This document shows, piece by piece, positions 34,990-44,556 of a stretch of DNA of 64,000 nt; position 1 is the stretch's first letter, and each line of letters begins with the position of its first letter. The translations under genes and the position numbers were made by a program. The notes under the pieces were generated by a model, which worked only from the letters and a program-made list of their open reading frames with translations, was not told where the DNA came from and did not search any database. The stretch covers positions 38,970,353 through 39,034,352 of the forward strand of contig OZ038492.1 in assembly GCA_964036315.1 (NCBI GenBank). The letters are read 5' to 3'. Source of the stretch: Acanthosepion esculentum (taxonomy: Eukaryota > Mollusca > Cephalopoda > Sepiida > Sepiidae).

Positions 34990-35197
34990 GAAATATAGTT
35001 TTAAGGTGCTATGTTTGTTAGATAAAGTGCTCAATATCAGAGATAGAGCGTATGTAAATATAAATATAAAAGTGAACATTGAAGTCAACACTCAGAGGCG
35101 ACAGGCTGTTTCAGGATAGACGCTAACGTCAGACCGTCTGATGATGGCACTTTGCATGTAACAGCCTGTCGCCTCTGAGTGTTGACTTTAATGTTCA

Positions 35198-35268
<71 letters not shown>
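34919..35268. repeat. Hairpin unit flanked by two (AT)n arrays
   Basis: (AT)n at 34919-34986 and 35199-35268 bracket a segment with two 41-base arms, 35070-35110 and 35160-35200. They are inverted complements at 40 of 41 positions, with a 49-base loop. The arm core is TCAACACTCAGAGGCGACAG. It looks like a foldback repeat or the inverted end of a retroelement. Open frames across it are microsatellite shadows. Confidence 0.92.
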
Positions 35269-35269
<1 letters not shown>

Positions 35270-35329
35270 GAGAGAGTGTATCTACAAAAGAACAAAATGA
35301 ATAAATAGAGAAAAGAAGTGGTTTTGTAA

Positions 35330-35735
35330 GGTTGCCTCTCTGTGCCATTTCTATAAATAAATTCATGGCAATTGTGCAAATAAGCTCTTCATTGTTGTAT
35401 ATAGATTTTATGAATTTAAACGCAGTAGAAACTGGTGTCGAGATTATATCAATTTACAGTTGAACTGGCTAAATATAGCTGTAGGTTCTATACTAACATT
35501 ATTTACATCGCTTGTGGAACTCCCGATCATATGCTTTCCAGCTAACTTTAATCTGCAAAAGTTTAAATGCAGTATCAAACGCTATCTACTGTCCTCCTGA
35601 TTACTCTTTTCACTTCCCGTTCGTTATTAATGTTTCTGTTCCTAATTCTTCCGCACCCTGTAACCCCTTGTGTCTTAGTGGATTTACTGTTTTTCATGAA
35701 GTGATACTGATTAAAAAAAATGTATAAGGTATGCT
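35330..35735 (+). pseudogene. CR1/Jockey-type LINE 3' end
   Basis: VASLCHFYK, then HGNCANKLF, YEFKRSRNWCRDY, LWN-like ...SLVELPIICFPANFN and KFKCSIKRYLLSS match, in order, the C-terminus of the 44-kb LINE (VASLCLFYKYFHGNCSEEL, EFKRPTRLASR, LWDSLPYYCFPD). It ends near 35735 after CTGATTAAAAAAAATGT, an A-rich 3' tail. Strongly 5'-truncated. Confidence 0.82.
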
Positions 35736-35961
35736 ATATTTATGGGTTAAATTGCTCAGGGATTCAAGATATTAATTCAGATGTTATTTTTCAGTGGATA
35801 CATGTATTTGAGCAGAGCACACTTTCTTAATTTTAAGTCCTCCATCGAGGGTGCAGGCCAATTTACGAAATAAACATATTCTTTTAAAAATACGGTTACA
35901 CATTAAATATAACGTTTGGAGTAATACAATTACGTCCGATTAAAAAAATAAAGTACATTAG

Positions 35962-36225
35962 TCATTTATTTACATTATTCGGACTTCTTTCCTCATCTTC
36001 ATTGCCATATTCACAACGTTTCGGCCGTTTTACACTCCGGCCTTCTTCAGTTGAATGGAATTTCGATTACTTTATTTCGACTGTTCTAGTTCCACGAGCC
36101 ATGCTTCTTCCGCATGTCTCAATGTTTATTTACTGCTGTAGCCTGGTAATGAAATAACAACTGTTTAGGTCTAGTGACTGAATTTAGCCAACGTGTTTAT
36201 CTACTGGGCCAAGTGCCCTTGACGA
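35962..36225 (-). mobile_element. Hammerhead-tailed tRNA-SINE, copy A
   Basis: On the minus strand: an A-box-like TGGCCCAGTAG (36211-36201), a body including ACATGCGGAAGAAGCATGGC and GGAACTAGAACAG, the hammerhead-like motif (36058-36005), and a tail ending GTCCGAATAATGTAAATAA. The same order of blocks occurs at 47.99-48.29 and 60.54-60.83 kb. No protein is encoded. The B box is weak. Confidence 0.75.
36005..36058 (-). ncRNA. Hammerhead-ribozyme-like motif, copy A
   Basis: The minus strand reads CTGAAGA (fits CUGANGA), an extra A, stem II GGCCG/CGGCC with a 10-nt loop, then GAAA, then CGUU, with UGAAU pairing back to AUUCA before the core (stem I). The extra A before stem II and the near-absent stem III depart from a canonical monomeric hammerhead. 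Activity is unproven. Confidence 0.5.
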
Positions 36226-36420
36226 CATCTGTGCATGTATTTCTGTGACCTATAAACCTAATGCCTCAGCAACGATTATTTCCAGTGCTCATATTTAAAT
36301 TTTTCCGTTATTATTATTGCATATTTTTAACAGAGCTTATATTGCAATGAATAATATTTTTATGTTCCTTCAATTAGTCCATCAAAACTATTTCTAATCA
36401 AACCGAGGGCTCCAAACACT

Positions 36421-36445
36421 ATATATGTATATACATATATATATG

Positions 36446-36504
<59 letters not shown>

Positions 36505-36567
36505 GTATATATGCATATATACATATATATACACATTTATATATACATACACAAACACACAGACACA

Positions 36568-36652
<85 letters not shown>
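36421..36652. repeat. (AT)n microsatellite complex
   Basis: Two long AT runs separated by TACA/CACA-rich sequence (36500-36570). Open frames of 68-79 residues are shadows. Confidence 0.96.
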
Positions 36653-36656
<4 letters not shown>

Positions 36657-36659
36657 TGC

Positions 36660-37410
36660 TTTGAATAATATAGTTATATTTTGCCTATTTTTATACCGAT
36701 CCTTTGCAGTTGTCTAATCAGTTTCTTAATGTTAAAATGATATTCATCAAAGAAGGCACCGTAGTTTTTTTTCCAACCCAAGTACTTTCGAAACATTTTA
36801 ATATTATCTCCAGGGGTACGTTACAAAACAAACGCATAACTCCGATAAAATCATCATTCGTTGTGATAATAAATTTATAGAAAGCAAGATTAATATACTA
36901 AAACAGAGAAAAAATAATCAAAAGTTTCAAATTCTCGGGGGCCTCTCAATCAAAATCCACCAACTAACGGTGAATACAATTTCTTACGACTATAGCAATA
37001 ACCTATTAAAGTGTACATAACAAACATTTAATATCATTTTGCATTTCTACAAATTTACGTTCTGCTCCCTTATACTGAAACGCTTGTTTTGCAAAAAGAT
37101 TCCATAACGACAACGGATAAAGTTTACCTTTTAAAATAACTATAACCGAACTCGCGACCCGGTGTTTTTTTTAAATCAGAATCTATCGAAGTTACAATAA
37201 GTGTGTCTTTGTCATTTACTCCTGAAGATGATCTTGGAAAATATCGAAAGTACTTGGGTTAAAAAAAAAACAAAAAAAACTATGGCGCCTTCCTTGATAA
37301 ATTTTATCTTAACATCAACTGATTATACCACTGGAAAGAATCAGTATGAAAATAATAAGACACAATATGTCTTTATTATTCAATAAATCATGCTTGAATG
37401 AAGATATTCT
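36660..37410. other. Unassigned DNA
   Basis: No supported features. Several short open frames lack motifs. Confidence 0.4.
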
Positions 37411-37416
37411 GCCTAA

Positions 37417-37482
<66 letters not shown>

Positions 37483-37487
37483 CTATA

Positions 37488-37537
<50 letters not shown>
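37417..37537. repeat. (CA)n(TA)n microsatellite
   Basis: About 55 bases of CA followed by about 65 bases of TA with two CT interruptions. Confidence 0.96.
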
Positions 37538-37539
<2 letters not shown>

Positions 37540-37955
37540 GGATATCTCATTAAATTTAATGATACTTCTTAGTTAATTATGTTTGATTAATTTGCCCTTG
37601 AGATGCCACCGAAACACATGATTTGTTTACACTAAATCCAAATGAGTTCATCTCTAATAAATGTAATTGCACGTCTCCTAAATTCTGACTCAACTTTCAA
37701 TTCTATTGATTACTTATAGAAGCTAAACTGAATATAAGTATCTCCGTTAATACTCTAAAAGCCGAAATTAATATTCACACCTGAATATAAAACAATTCCC
37801 AATTTTAATGTGGAAAGGCTTATAAAAATTCAATTTATATATATATAAAGAATTAATATCTGTCTATATCTCTGAGATGAGGTGTTGTGATTACTTAAAT
37901 TATTCGGATATCCTCATTCGGACGTTTTCGGAATATATGTAATGTAATATATATA
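37540..37955. other. Unassigned DNA
   Basis: No coding or repeat signature, apart from CTGTCTATATCTCTGAGATG (37860-37879). That phrase appears inverted beside the hammerhead-tailed SINE at 48349-48372. Confidence 0.35.
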
Positions 37956-37959
37956 TATA

Positions 37960-38142
37960 TATAATCTTAAAGAAATACAAAATATTGTTTTCACAAGTAC
38001 AGCTCAAACCTCACGAAGGGCTTTATCAATGTAAAATGCGTGCGATCTTAGCTCCCAAAATGTTCAGTGAAAATGTCATGACGCTATTTCTGACTTTAGC
38101 TGTTTGGTTAAGAGCCAGAAGGAAATAATAATAATAATAATA
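37960..38142 (+). pseudogene. LINE 3' end, first of three, with (TAA)n tail
   Basis: LKEIQNIVFTSTAQTSRRALSM* (37966-38033) equals the last residues of the next LINE copy (CLKEIQKLVLTSTAHTLRRAL). It continues through a 3' UTR to GAAGG(AATA)n-like AAATAATAATAATAATAATAATC at 38119-38143. Confidence 0.85.
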
Positions 38143-38144
38143 AT

Positions 38145-38775
38145 CTTGTATCAGGTTGCATGATATTGACACCCACTGAATATAAAACCCGGCATGACAG
38201 AGTGGGCCAATATCTGCACTGGAAAATGTGCATGTCCTACGGGAAGGAAACTGAAAGAAACTGGTACGAACACCACCCTGACCAGGTTACAGAGATAGGA
38301 CCTGTTACAATTCTATGGGACTACACAATACACACTGACAGAACAATCAAAGACAACCGCACAGACATTGTTATTAAAGACCACAAACAAAATAAGTGCC
38401 TCCTTATTGATATGGCAGTCCCTGCAGACTGCAATGTATCTTTGAAGATATTCGAAAAACTGTCAAAATACAAGGACCTTGAAATAGAAATCTCAAAAAT
38501 GTGGCACATGGGAACATCAACATTCTGTGTTGTAGTTTGAGCCCTTGGACCGATTGGAAAAGATTCCAGTAGGCTGATTGAAGGGATCCCTGGAAGTCCA
38601 TGCCTCAAAGAGATACAAAAACTTGTTCTGACAAGTACAGCCCACACTTTACGAAGGGCTTTATCTATGTAATTATTTTTTTTTCTTGCAGTGGAAAGTT
38701 TCATGATGCCATTTCTAACCATAGGTCCCTGGGCGGGACCCTGAAAGAAATGTGTAAACGCCAGATATCAAAGAA

Positions 38776-38850
<75 letters not shown>
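38145..38850 (+). pseudogene. LINE C-terminal fragment with DIV...LIDMAVP block, second of three
   Basis: One 126-residue open frame (38160-38540) reads CMILTPTEYKTRHDRVGQYLH..., YEHHPDQVTEIGPVTILWDY, HTDRTIKDNRTDIVIKD, CLLIDMAVPADCNV and KLSKYKDLEIEISKMW. After a stop, in the same reading, come ALGPIGKDSSRLIEGIP and LRRALSM*. This is the region found after the RT in a family of animal LINEs. The RPDIV..D....CLID.AVP block looks nuclease-like, PD-(D/E)XK style, but I cannot prove it. The exact clade was not assigned. A zinc-finger part is absent from this copy. It ends in (AAT)n at 38778-38850. Confidence 0.8.
38778..38850. repeat. (AAT)n microsatellite at a LINE 3' end
   Basis: About 24 AAT units follow directly on the LINE 3' UTR (CCAGATATCAAAGAAAATAAT). 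Confidence 0.97.
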
Positions 38851-38879
38851 CAGTGTCTTTTCACTAGAAACTTTCAGCC

Positions 38880-39620
38880 AAATATTATACATAATATTGT
38901 GAATTCAAAATGCAGGGTCTGTGACAAATATCAGGAAAACATGAACTGTCTAATCTCAGGATGTTCTGCACTTGTGCCAAATAAATAAAAAAAAATCGTC
39001 ACGATAGAGAGGGGCAATATTTACATTGGACAATGTGCAAACATTTTGGAAAAGATGTTAACAAGCACAGGTATGAATATCACCCAGCACCGGTTACAGA
39101 AATAGAAGACGTCACCATTTTATGGGAATATACCATCTTTACAGATAGGGAAATTGAAGCCCGATATAATTGTCCAAATCCGAAAAGAAAAAAGAAATGT
39201 CTACTAATTGATATGGCTTGTCCACCGGACTGTAACATAGCAACCAAGAAATTTAAAAAAAAAACTATAGACGTATCAAGACGTGGAATGAAAAAAAGAT
39301 GTTGAAACTGAAAATAAGAATAGTACCAGTAATAGTAGGTGCGCTTGGAATGATAAAAAAGAATCACAACAACACATTGAGCAAATACCTGGAAATCCCA
39401 GCTTAAGAGAAATACAAACAATTGTCTTGAGAAGTAGAGCCGAGACATTAAGAAGAACTTTGTCCAAGTAATGCTAGTGATGTTATGGGAGTTACAAAAA
39501 AATCATGAAATATAGCCATAACCTGATGCCACTCCCTGCCCTAGGTTTTCCTGCAGAGTTGGTAGGTAGTGTGATCATAGCAGAAATCGAAATATAATGA
39601 TGATGATGATAATAGTAGCA
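38880..39620 (+). pseudogene. LINE C-terminal fragment, third of three
   Basis: CRVCDKYQENMNCLISGCSALVP starts at about 38918, a C..C...H-type cysteine block upstream of the region in the previous copy. Then YEYHPAPVTEIEDVTILWEY, TIFTDREIEARYNCPNPK, CLLIDMACPPDCNIATKKF (39033-39305), VGALGMIKK and REIQTIVLRSRAETLRRTL. It ends with TAATGATGATGATGATAATAG at 39595-39616. Frameshifted at several points. Confidence 0.8.
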
Positions 39621-39626
39621 ATAACA

Positions 39627-39759
39627 TTAACCCATTACTGCGTAAAATTTAGTTAAGTTATTGGCGCATTTTTCCTAATCTACCTTGCTGGGTAATTGTA
39701 ATTTTAGAGCGAGTTAACTCGCTGTAAAACAAATTAAAGGCCAAGCACTAATGCGTTAA
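39627..39759. mobile_element. MITE with TTAA ends (piggyBac-like)
   Basis: It is bounded by TTAA at 39627-39630 and 39756-39759. Inside, CCCATTACTGCG mirrors, inverted, GCACTAATGCG at the other end (TTAACCCATTA..TGC versus TTAACGCATTAGTGC). A palindrome AGCGAGTTAACTCGCT lies at 39708-39723. At 133 bp with no coding capacity it fits a non-autonomous piggyBac-type element. Confidence 0.68.
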
Positions 39760-39764
39760 ATCGT

Positions 39765-40700
39765 TTCAGAATTCTAGCTTAGTAGGAGTTAAAACAAAAA
39801 AGCATGAAACTTATTAATTGTTAAATCCAGAGGATGGCCGCAAACCTTTCATCTGTAGTATATATATTAGATAATATTCATGAAATCTGCCGGATGGACT
39901 ATTTATTTCAATAGAAATCAATTGATGTCTTGATTTTATTGGAAAGCAATTGATTTACTCTTCCAACAATATTCAAATAGTTTCTATGTTTTACTTAAAC
40001 GCACTCACGAAAAACAAGACAACAATATCGGTATTTAATAATTAGTAATATTAATTATTGTTATTACCGTAAATTGCGACGTACAGGTAAAGTTTTCAAG
40101 CCTAAAAGACTATTTCTAAAGCTAGGGGGTCGACCTATATGGCGGGTATAAAATGCAAACCATTACCACCGAGTTGTAAACATCACTCTTAACAATTAAT
40201 GTATACCACTTACCGTACATCCAGCAGACTCCCACAAACATATCCCACTAAAAGTCTTGTTTGGTGAACATATTTTTCATAATAGCATACAAATTAATGC
40301 ATAATAATAAAATAGTAACACAAATTCTGTATTTTTAAACTTACAGCTCAAATCGCATCCAACATCACATACACTAATTCTTAAAAAAACTGACCGAAGC
40401 GACTCAAGCGGTCATTCTGACAGCGAATTACAATATGTAGCAGTACTATCAGAATCTACCTGGTATGATGGCTAATCTACGATATCAATATTTTATTGAT
40501 GTTGATGTTGATTTTAATGTGTTTTTCATTAGAACTAAAAATTTTACATGTTCGATGAGTTTTACCGATGCAATATTTGGTACCTAGCGATGTGTGTGTG
40601 GTTGATTGCTATACAAGTAACTATTGAAATACATTGCAATTAGTGTCTCAGTATACAGTATATGAATATATATAACAGTATACAGTATATGTATATATAT
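39765..40700. other. Unassigned AT-rich DNA
   Basis: No coding or repeat signature recognised until the SINE fragment at 40705. Confidence 0.4.
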
Positions 40701-40704
40701 ATAT

Positions 40705-40830
40705 ATATAACGGTCAGGGTTCGATTCTCGGTAGGGGACGCTCACTGCGGATGACTCCGAAAAATAGGACGAGACGGCCGTCCAGTGCTTTCTGCATTCT
40801 GATGACTATTCGATGAATTACTTGATTATG
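40705..40830 (+). mobile_element. tRNA-SINE fragment, B box only
   Basis: GGTTCGATTCT at 40718-40728 is a good Pol III B box, followed by GGGGACGCTCACTGCGG and GACGAGACGGCCGTCCAG. The A-box half is replaced by a (TA)n run ending at 40710. Body unlike the other two SINE families. Confidence 0.55.
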
Positions 40831-40852
40831 ATTATTCAAATCCCGCTAACAA

Positions 40853-40856
<4 letters not shown>

Positions 40857-40911
<55 letters not shown>
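40857..40911. repeat. (AT)n microsatellite
   Basis: About 55 bases of AT dinucleotide. Confidence 0.96.
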
Positions 40912-40914
<3 letters not shown>

Positions 40915-40919
40915 CAAAA

Positions 40920-42660
40920 GAAAACCAAAATCGAAATACTCTACCAATCAATCCGACAGCAAACAAAAGAAAAAAATAATTATCCGAAATGACACAACGA
41001 TGTTCTCTAAAAAAAAAAATCCACAGATTCTTTAAAATTACGTAAATGAACTTGAGGCTGATATTTTAAAAATTAAGAAAAATATCGGTGATTACCAATC
41101 AGGATAGGGTAGCGTAAAAACCCATAAATCAGGTTTTCCTCTCGGACCTATCATATTACAAATACTTACACCTATATATTAAATATCAAAAATCCTCAAT
41201 CACAGAATTTCTCCATAGATACCCAACAATTACAGCATTGAATCAACTAATGAATTTCTCCATATCCTAGAAGCAACAAATCCATCGACAATGTTCTAGC
41301 TTCGCTTGATGTTGAAAAGCTTTTTACTAACGTCCCAGTTGAAGAAACAATCACTATAATTATCGACTGCGTCTACAGCTATCCCTCCTCCTAAAATTTG
41401 ACCAGCAACATTTCAAAAGCTTCTCCACACCTGTACTACGAACTACAATTTATGACCATAATGACAACAGCTACGTCTAAACTAATGGTGTCAATATGGC
41501 AAGTTCTTAAGGACGAAATTATAAATCTAAAATCAACTCTGAAAAAAAATCAAAGCTAAAATTAACATATGAACTCATCGTTAATAACAAAATCCCATTC
41601 CTAGATGTTGATATAAAAGTAAAGTCCAAATAACATAACACTTACCGGTATAAAACCCCACCACTAGGAACTCTTGATTTTTACACTGCTTAAAAGAAAG
41701 ATATAAAATAGCAGTGATAAAATAGCAGTGATAAGAAAATTCTTAAATAGAGCACATAATAATTCCTCTTCTCAAGGAATATTTCTGAGAGAAATAAAAC
41801 ATTAGTCAACAATAATTTTACCAACTACATCATTGATAAACAAATAAAATTATTCATCCCAAAAAAGCAAAAACACAACACCAGTAATAAAAATACCGCA
41901 CTAAAACATTTTACTGTAACCAGATGCACAATAATTATAATCAGACGAATTAACTATACGAAGAATTATTAAACACCAATATATCCACTATACATATTTA
42001 TGCCGTAATTCCCGAAAAACATATAAAATTTATAATTAATTACAGGAAATGGAAAACCGTAAAACATGTGGTCACTAATCAAAATAACCCCATCAAATCT
42101 TAACTAGCGATGACTAATATAATGTATCAATTACAATGCTCAGTGCAAGACTGTATTTCGTGTCACAAATCAAATACCTATATCGAACACACAGCCATCT
42201 CCTTAAGTAGACGTCTAAACATGTCACTTATCTGATCATAGTGCCATAAAAAATTATTAATCCATATTTTACAAGAATCCTTAAGGCAAATTTTGTTCGA
42301 AAATTAAAGAATTTGATATAAATTACATTATCAGAAACATCGCACTATTCAAGAGGCCCTATATATGAAACAATGCTCACCTACCGTCAAACTTATATTA
42401 TTTAATAGTGGAAATAGAGTGTTGACAGATTTTTCTTTTTAAAATAGAAAGGTCCGCAAACAAATTCCAGGCCTACGGTAAGTGAGAGCTTGGAATGAAC
42501 GCACCTTTAAAAAAAACACAAACATAATTTACAACGTAGCAGTCAAATCATGAGGAAAAAATAACAACACCAGAGGCAAAACATCCTTGAAAATTGCTAT
42601 AGAAGTGGCCGAAAACACTTCAATAGAAATTAGGGACAACTTTCATATTCATTAACTCTT
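40920..42660 (+). pseudogene. Penelope-like element, decayed RT plus GIY-YIG region
   Basis: Plus-strand frames give, in order: GSVKTHKSGFPLGPIILQI (about 41107-41165), ISKILNHRISP, SIESTNEFLHILEA, LASLDVEKLFTNVPVEETI (about 41298-41355), LTYELIVNNKIPFLDVDIKV (about 41558-41615), IAVIRKFLNRAHN (about 41722-41760) and MYQLQCSVQDCISCHKSNTY with IEHTAISLSRRLNMS (about 42120-42225). The first blocks are the PLE reverse transcriptase (KTHK, SLDVESLFTNVP, PFLDV, RA.). The last has the form Y.C...DC....YIG.T...L..RL of the PLE GIY-YIG endonuclease, here YIE. Stops and frame changes are frequent. A hammerhead-like motif follows at 42585-42623. Confidence 0.85.
42585..42623 (+). ncRNA. Degenerate hammerhead-like motif downstream of PLE
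   Basis: CCTTGAAAATTGCTATAGAA then GTGGCCGAAAACACTTC parallels the motif at 50353-50389 (minus): CCTTGATAATGGCT...AGCCGAAAGCGC. Core residues differ from CUGANGA and stem II is broken here, so it is a relic at best. Its place downstream of the GIY-YIG region is what matters. Confidence 0.35.
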
Positions 42661-42718
42661 CAAAAACGGAAAAATGATGAGAAAAACATAAAAATATATT
42701 TTGGCAAAATATACATTT

Positions 42719-42720
<2 letters not shown>

Positions 42721-42772
<52 letters not shown>

Positions 42773-42804
42773 TAATGATGAGCGATGTCCAGAAATTTAA
42801 AACA

Positions 42805-42849
<45 letters not shown>
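42721..42849. repeat. Two (AT)n arrays
   Basis: AT runs at 42721-42769 and 42809-42849, separated by 39 bases. Confidence 0.96.
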
Positions 42850-42854
<5 letters not shown>

Positions 42855-42855
<1 letters not shown>

Positions 42856-43510
42856 TTAAAAAAAATTATATATTGATATTAACAAAAAAACATCATTAAT
42901 AGCAAATAGATGAGTAATTAGCTGAAACCGTCGGATCCACCGATCATTGGACAGTTTTTACATAGTCTATGACGAGAAAAGAAAGTAAAATAATACAAAA
43001 GAAAAGAAAAGAATGCAAAAAAAAGTTAATGAAAAGATTAATCGCTGTGCTTTGTCTGCTTAAATTCAAAACTATACACACACACTCATATATAAGCATA
43101 TGCTAAAACCTTCGAACAATAATAGATAAAAATGTAATTATAGACGTAACCTCTTTCAATTAATACACTAATAATACTTAAAACATATCCAAATCAGAAA
43201 AGAAAACGAAATAATGGCCACGTGAAGACATAAAAATTTACTTTACTATTTAGGCTTTAAAATGAATAATTATTCAATTGAAGTACAATTTTCCTGATTC
43301 AAGGAAACACTAGAACGCTGTAAAGTGAAAAACGACAGAAAACGACAAATTATCCTGCGGGCGAACACACATACACACAGACTATGAAAATAAATGTGCA
43401 TATATTAAGGAAAAATCGAAAAGTACAAGCAGTCAGTCGCTGATACACTCTGAAGAGTGGACTGAGTAATTAACAGAGGTTAATTCTCAGAAATCCTGGA
43501 GTCGAGATAA
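42855..43510. other. Unassigned AT-rich DNA
   Basis: No coding signature. CTGATACACTC..GAGTGGACTG at 43440-43465 has a small stem-loop. Confidence 0.4.
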
Positions 43511-43513
43511 AAT

Positions 43514-43594
43514 GCAACAGCACCGTTAAACATCGAATTACTGCATTCGGCTTTTTTACATGGATCCCAATTCGGTGTTTATCGGTGCTGTTGC
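43514..43594. repeat. 26-bp inverted repeat (hairpin)
   Basis: Arms at 43514-43539 and 43569-43594 (GCAACAGCACCG, then AAACA.CGAATT) are inverted complements at 24 of 26 positions, with a 29-base loop. Flanked on the right by a long (TA)n array. Confidence 0.9.
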
Positions 43595-43647
43595 TTTGTA
43601 GTGTCTTCGAAATTTGTTTCAGTCCCGTGTCTATTATCCATAATTAC

Positions 43648-43651
<4 letters not shown>

Positions 43652-43738
<87 letters not shown>
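43652..43738. repeat. (TA)n microsatellite
   Basis: About 87 bases of TA dinucleotide. Confidence 0.97.
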
Positions 43739-43739
<1 letters not shown>

Positions 43740-43769
43740 CTCTATTAGGGAAATTGTATAATAAAATGG

Positions 43770-44296
43770 AATAACTTTACTTGTGACTCGTTTCGTCCGT
43801 CAGGACTTCATAGGTGTTAATCGCCAGAGGGGTACCGGGAATTTTAAAATTTTTCATCGAGCCGATTAATTTTGGAGTATTTTTCTTTTACCTTAAATCA
43901 CTTTTGCAAGTAGGCATTCCACTCTGTGATATTAGAAGATCTGCTAGGAATGGTGAAATGTTGTAAGAGCCAGGGTGTAAATTTACTGTAGATGACATTG
44001 CAAGTAAGACACTGTCTCGACATTTACGTCGTAAATGAGCAGAGTAGCATGTTTTATGGTTTTTTTTTGTGGTCAGTCTCGTTACGGTGGGCAACCAACG
44101 CATTTGACGAATTATTTTCTAAAATGCCCTTTTTGGGTTCATATAAACTTTTATTTAGATTTTTTAGGGTTTCTGCTACGTATTTTTGTGACAATTATTA
44201 CAGGCGATGGAGTAAACTTATTCAGGTTTTAGCTTATTGTTTGTTTAGTATTGACAAAGCCTTTTATTGTAGTGGTAACAAATTGTATGTTGAGTA
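43770..44296 (-). pseudogene. Penelope-like element, GIY-YIG half (3' part)
   Basis: The minus strand gives VYSIACNNCHK (about 44217-44185), then in a shifted frame KYVAETLKNLNKSLYEPKKG and ALVAHRNETDH (about 44190-44070). This matches the PLE GIY-YIG domain V(Y).I.C..C...YIGET.RNL..RL.EHK.........AL..H...TDH, with YVAET in place of YIGET and P for H. A 71-residue frame continues to about 43888. A hammerhead-like motif lies at 43780-43825. The RT half lies beyond an inserted LINE, at 47.4-47.9 kb. Confidence 0.8.
43780..43825 (-). ncRNA. Degenerate hammerhead-like motif, PLE 3' side
   Basis: The minus strand reads CTATGAA, stem II GTCC/GGAC with loop TGAC, then GAAACGAGTC. Compared with CUGAUGA...GAAA the core has lost G5, so it should be inactive. 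It occupies the same position (after GIY-YIG) in this PLE as the motif at 42585 does in the plus-strand PLE. Confidence 0.4.
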
Positions 44297-44556
44297 TTTT
44301 TTTTTAAGCGTATCAACCCAAGCAAGGCTGGAGGCCACTATCACGCATGGGGTTACAGAAGGGATGGAGTAAGAGCAGATAGGAGTGGTAAAGGAGAGGA
44401 TGTGGAGAAAGAGAAAGACGGAGGGTCGATCAAGGCAAGGGGGTTACAGAAGATTTGGAGCGAGTGCAGATAAGAATGAAAGATGAAAGGATGTGAAGAA
44501 GGGAAGTGGATAGATCAAGGCAACTGGAGATGACGATTGACGCTACACTTAAACCG

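Noticed and set aside
35070..35200. Rho-independent-type terminator
   Set aside because: The setting is eukaryotic, arms are 41 bp with a 49-bp loop, and no gene precedes it.
43780..43825. Active hammerhead ribozyme
   Set aside because: The core reads CTATGAA instead of CUGANGA and stem I does not pair; kept only as a degenerate relic.
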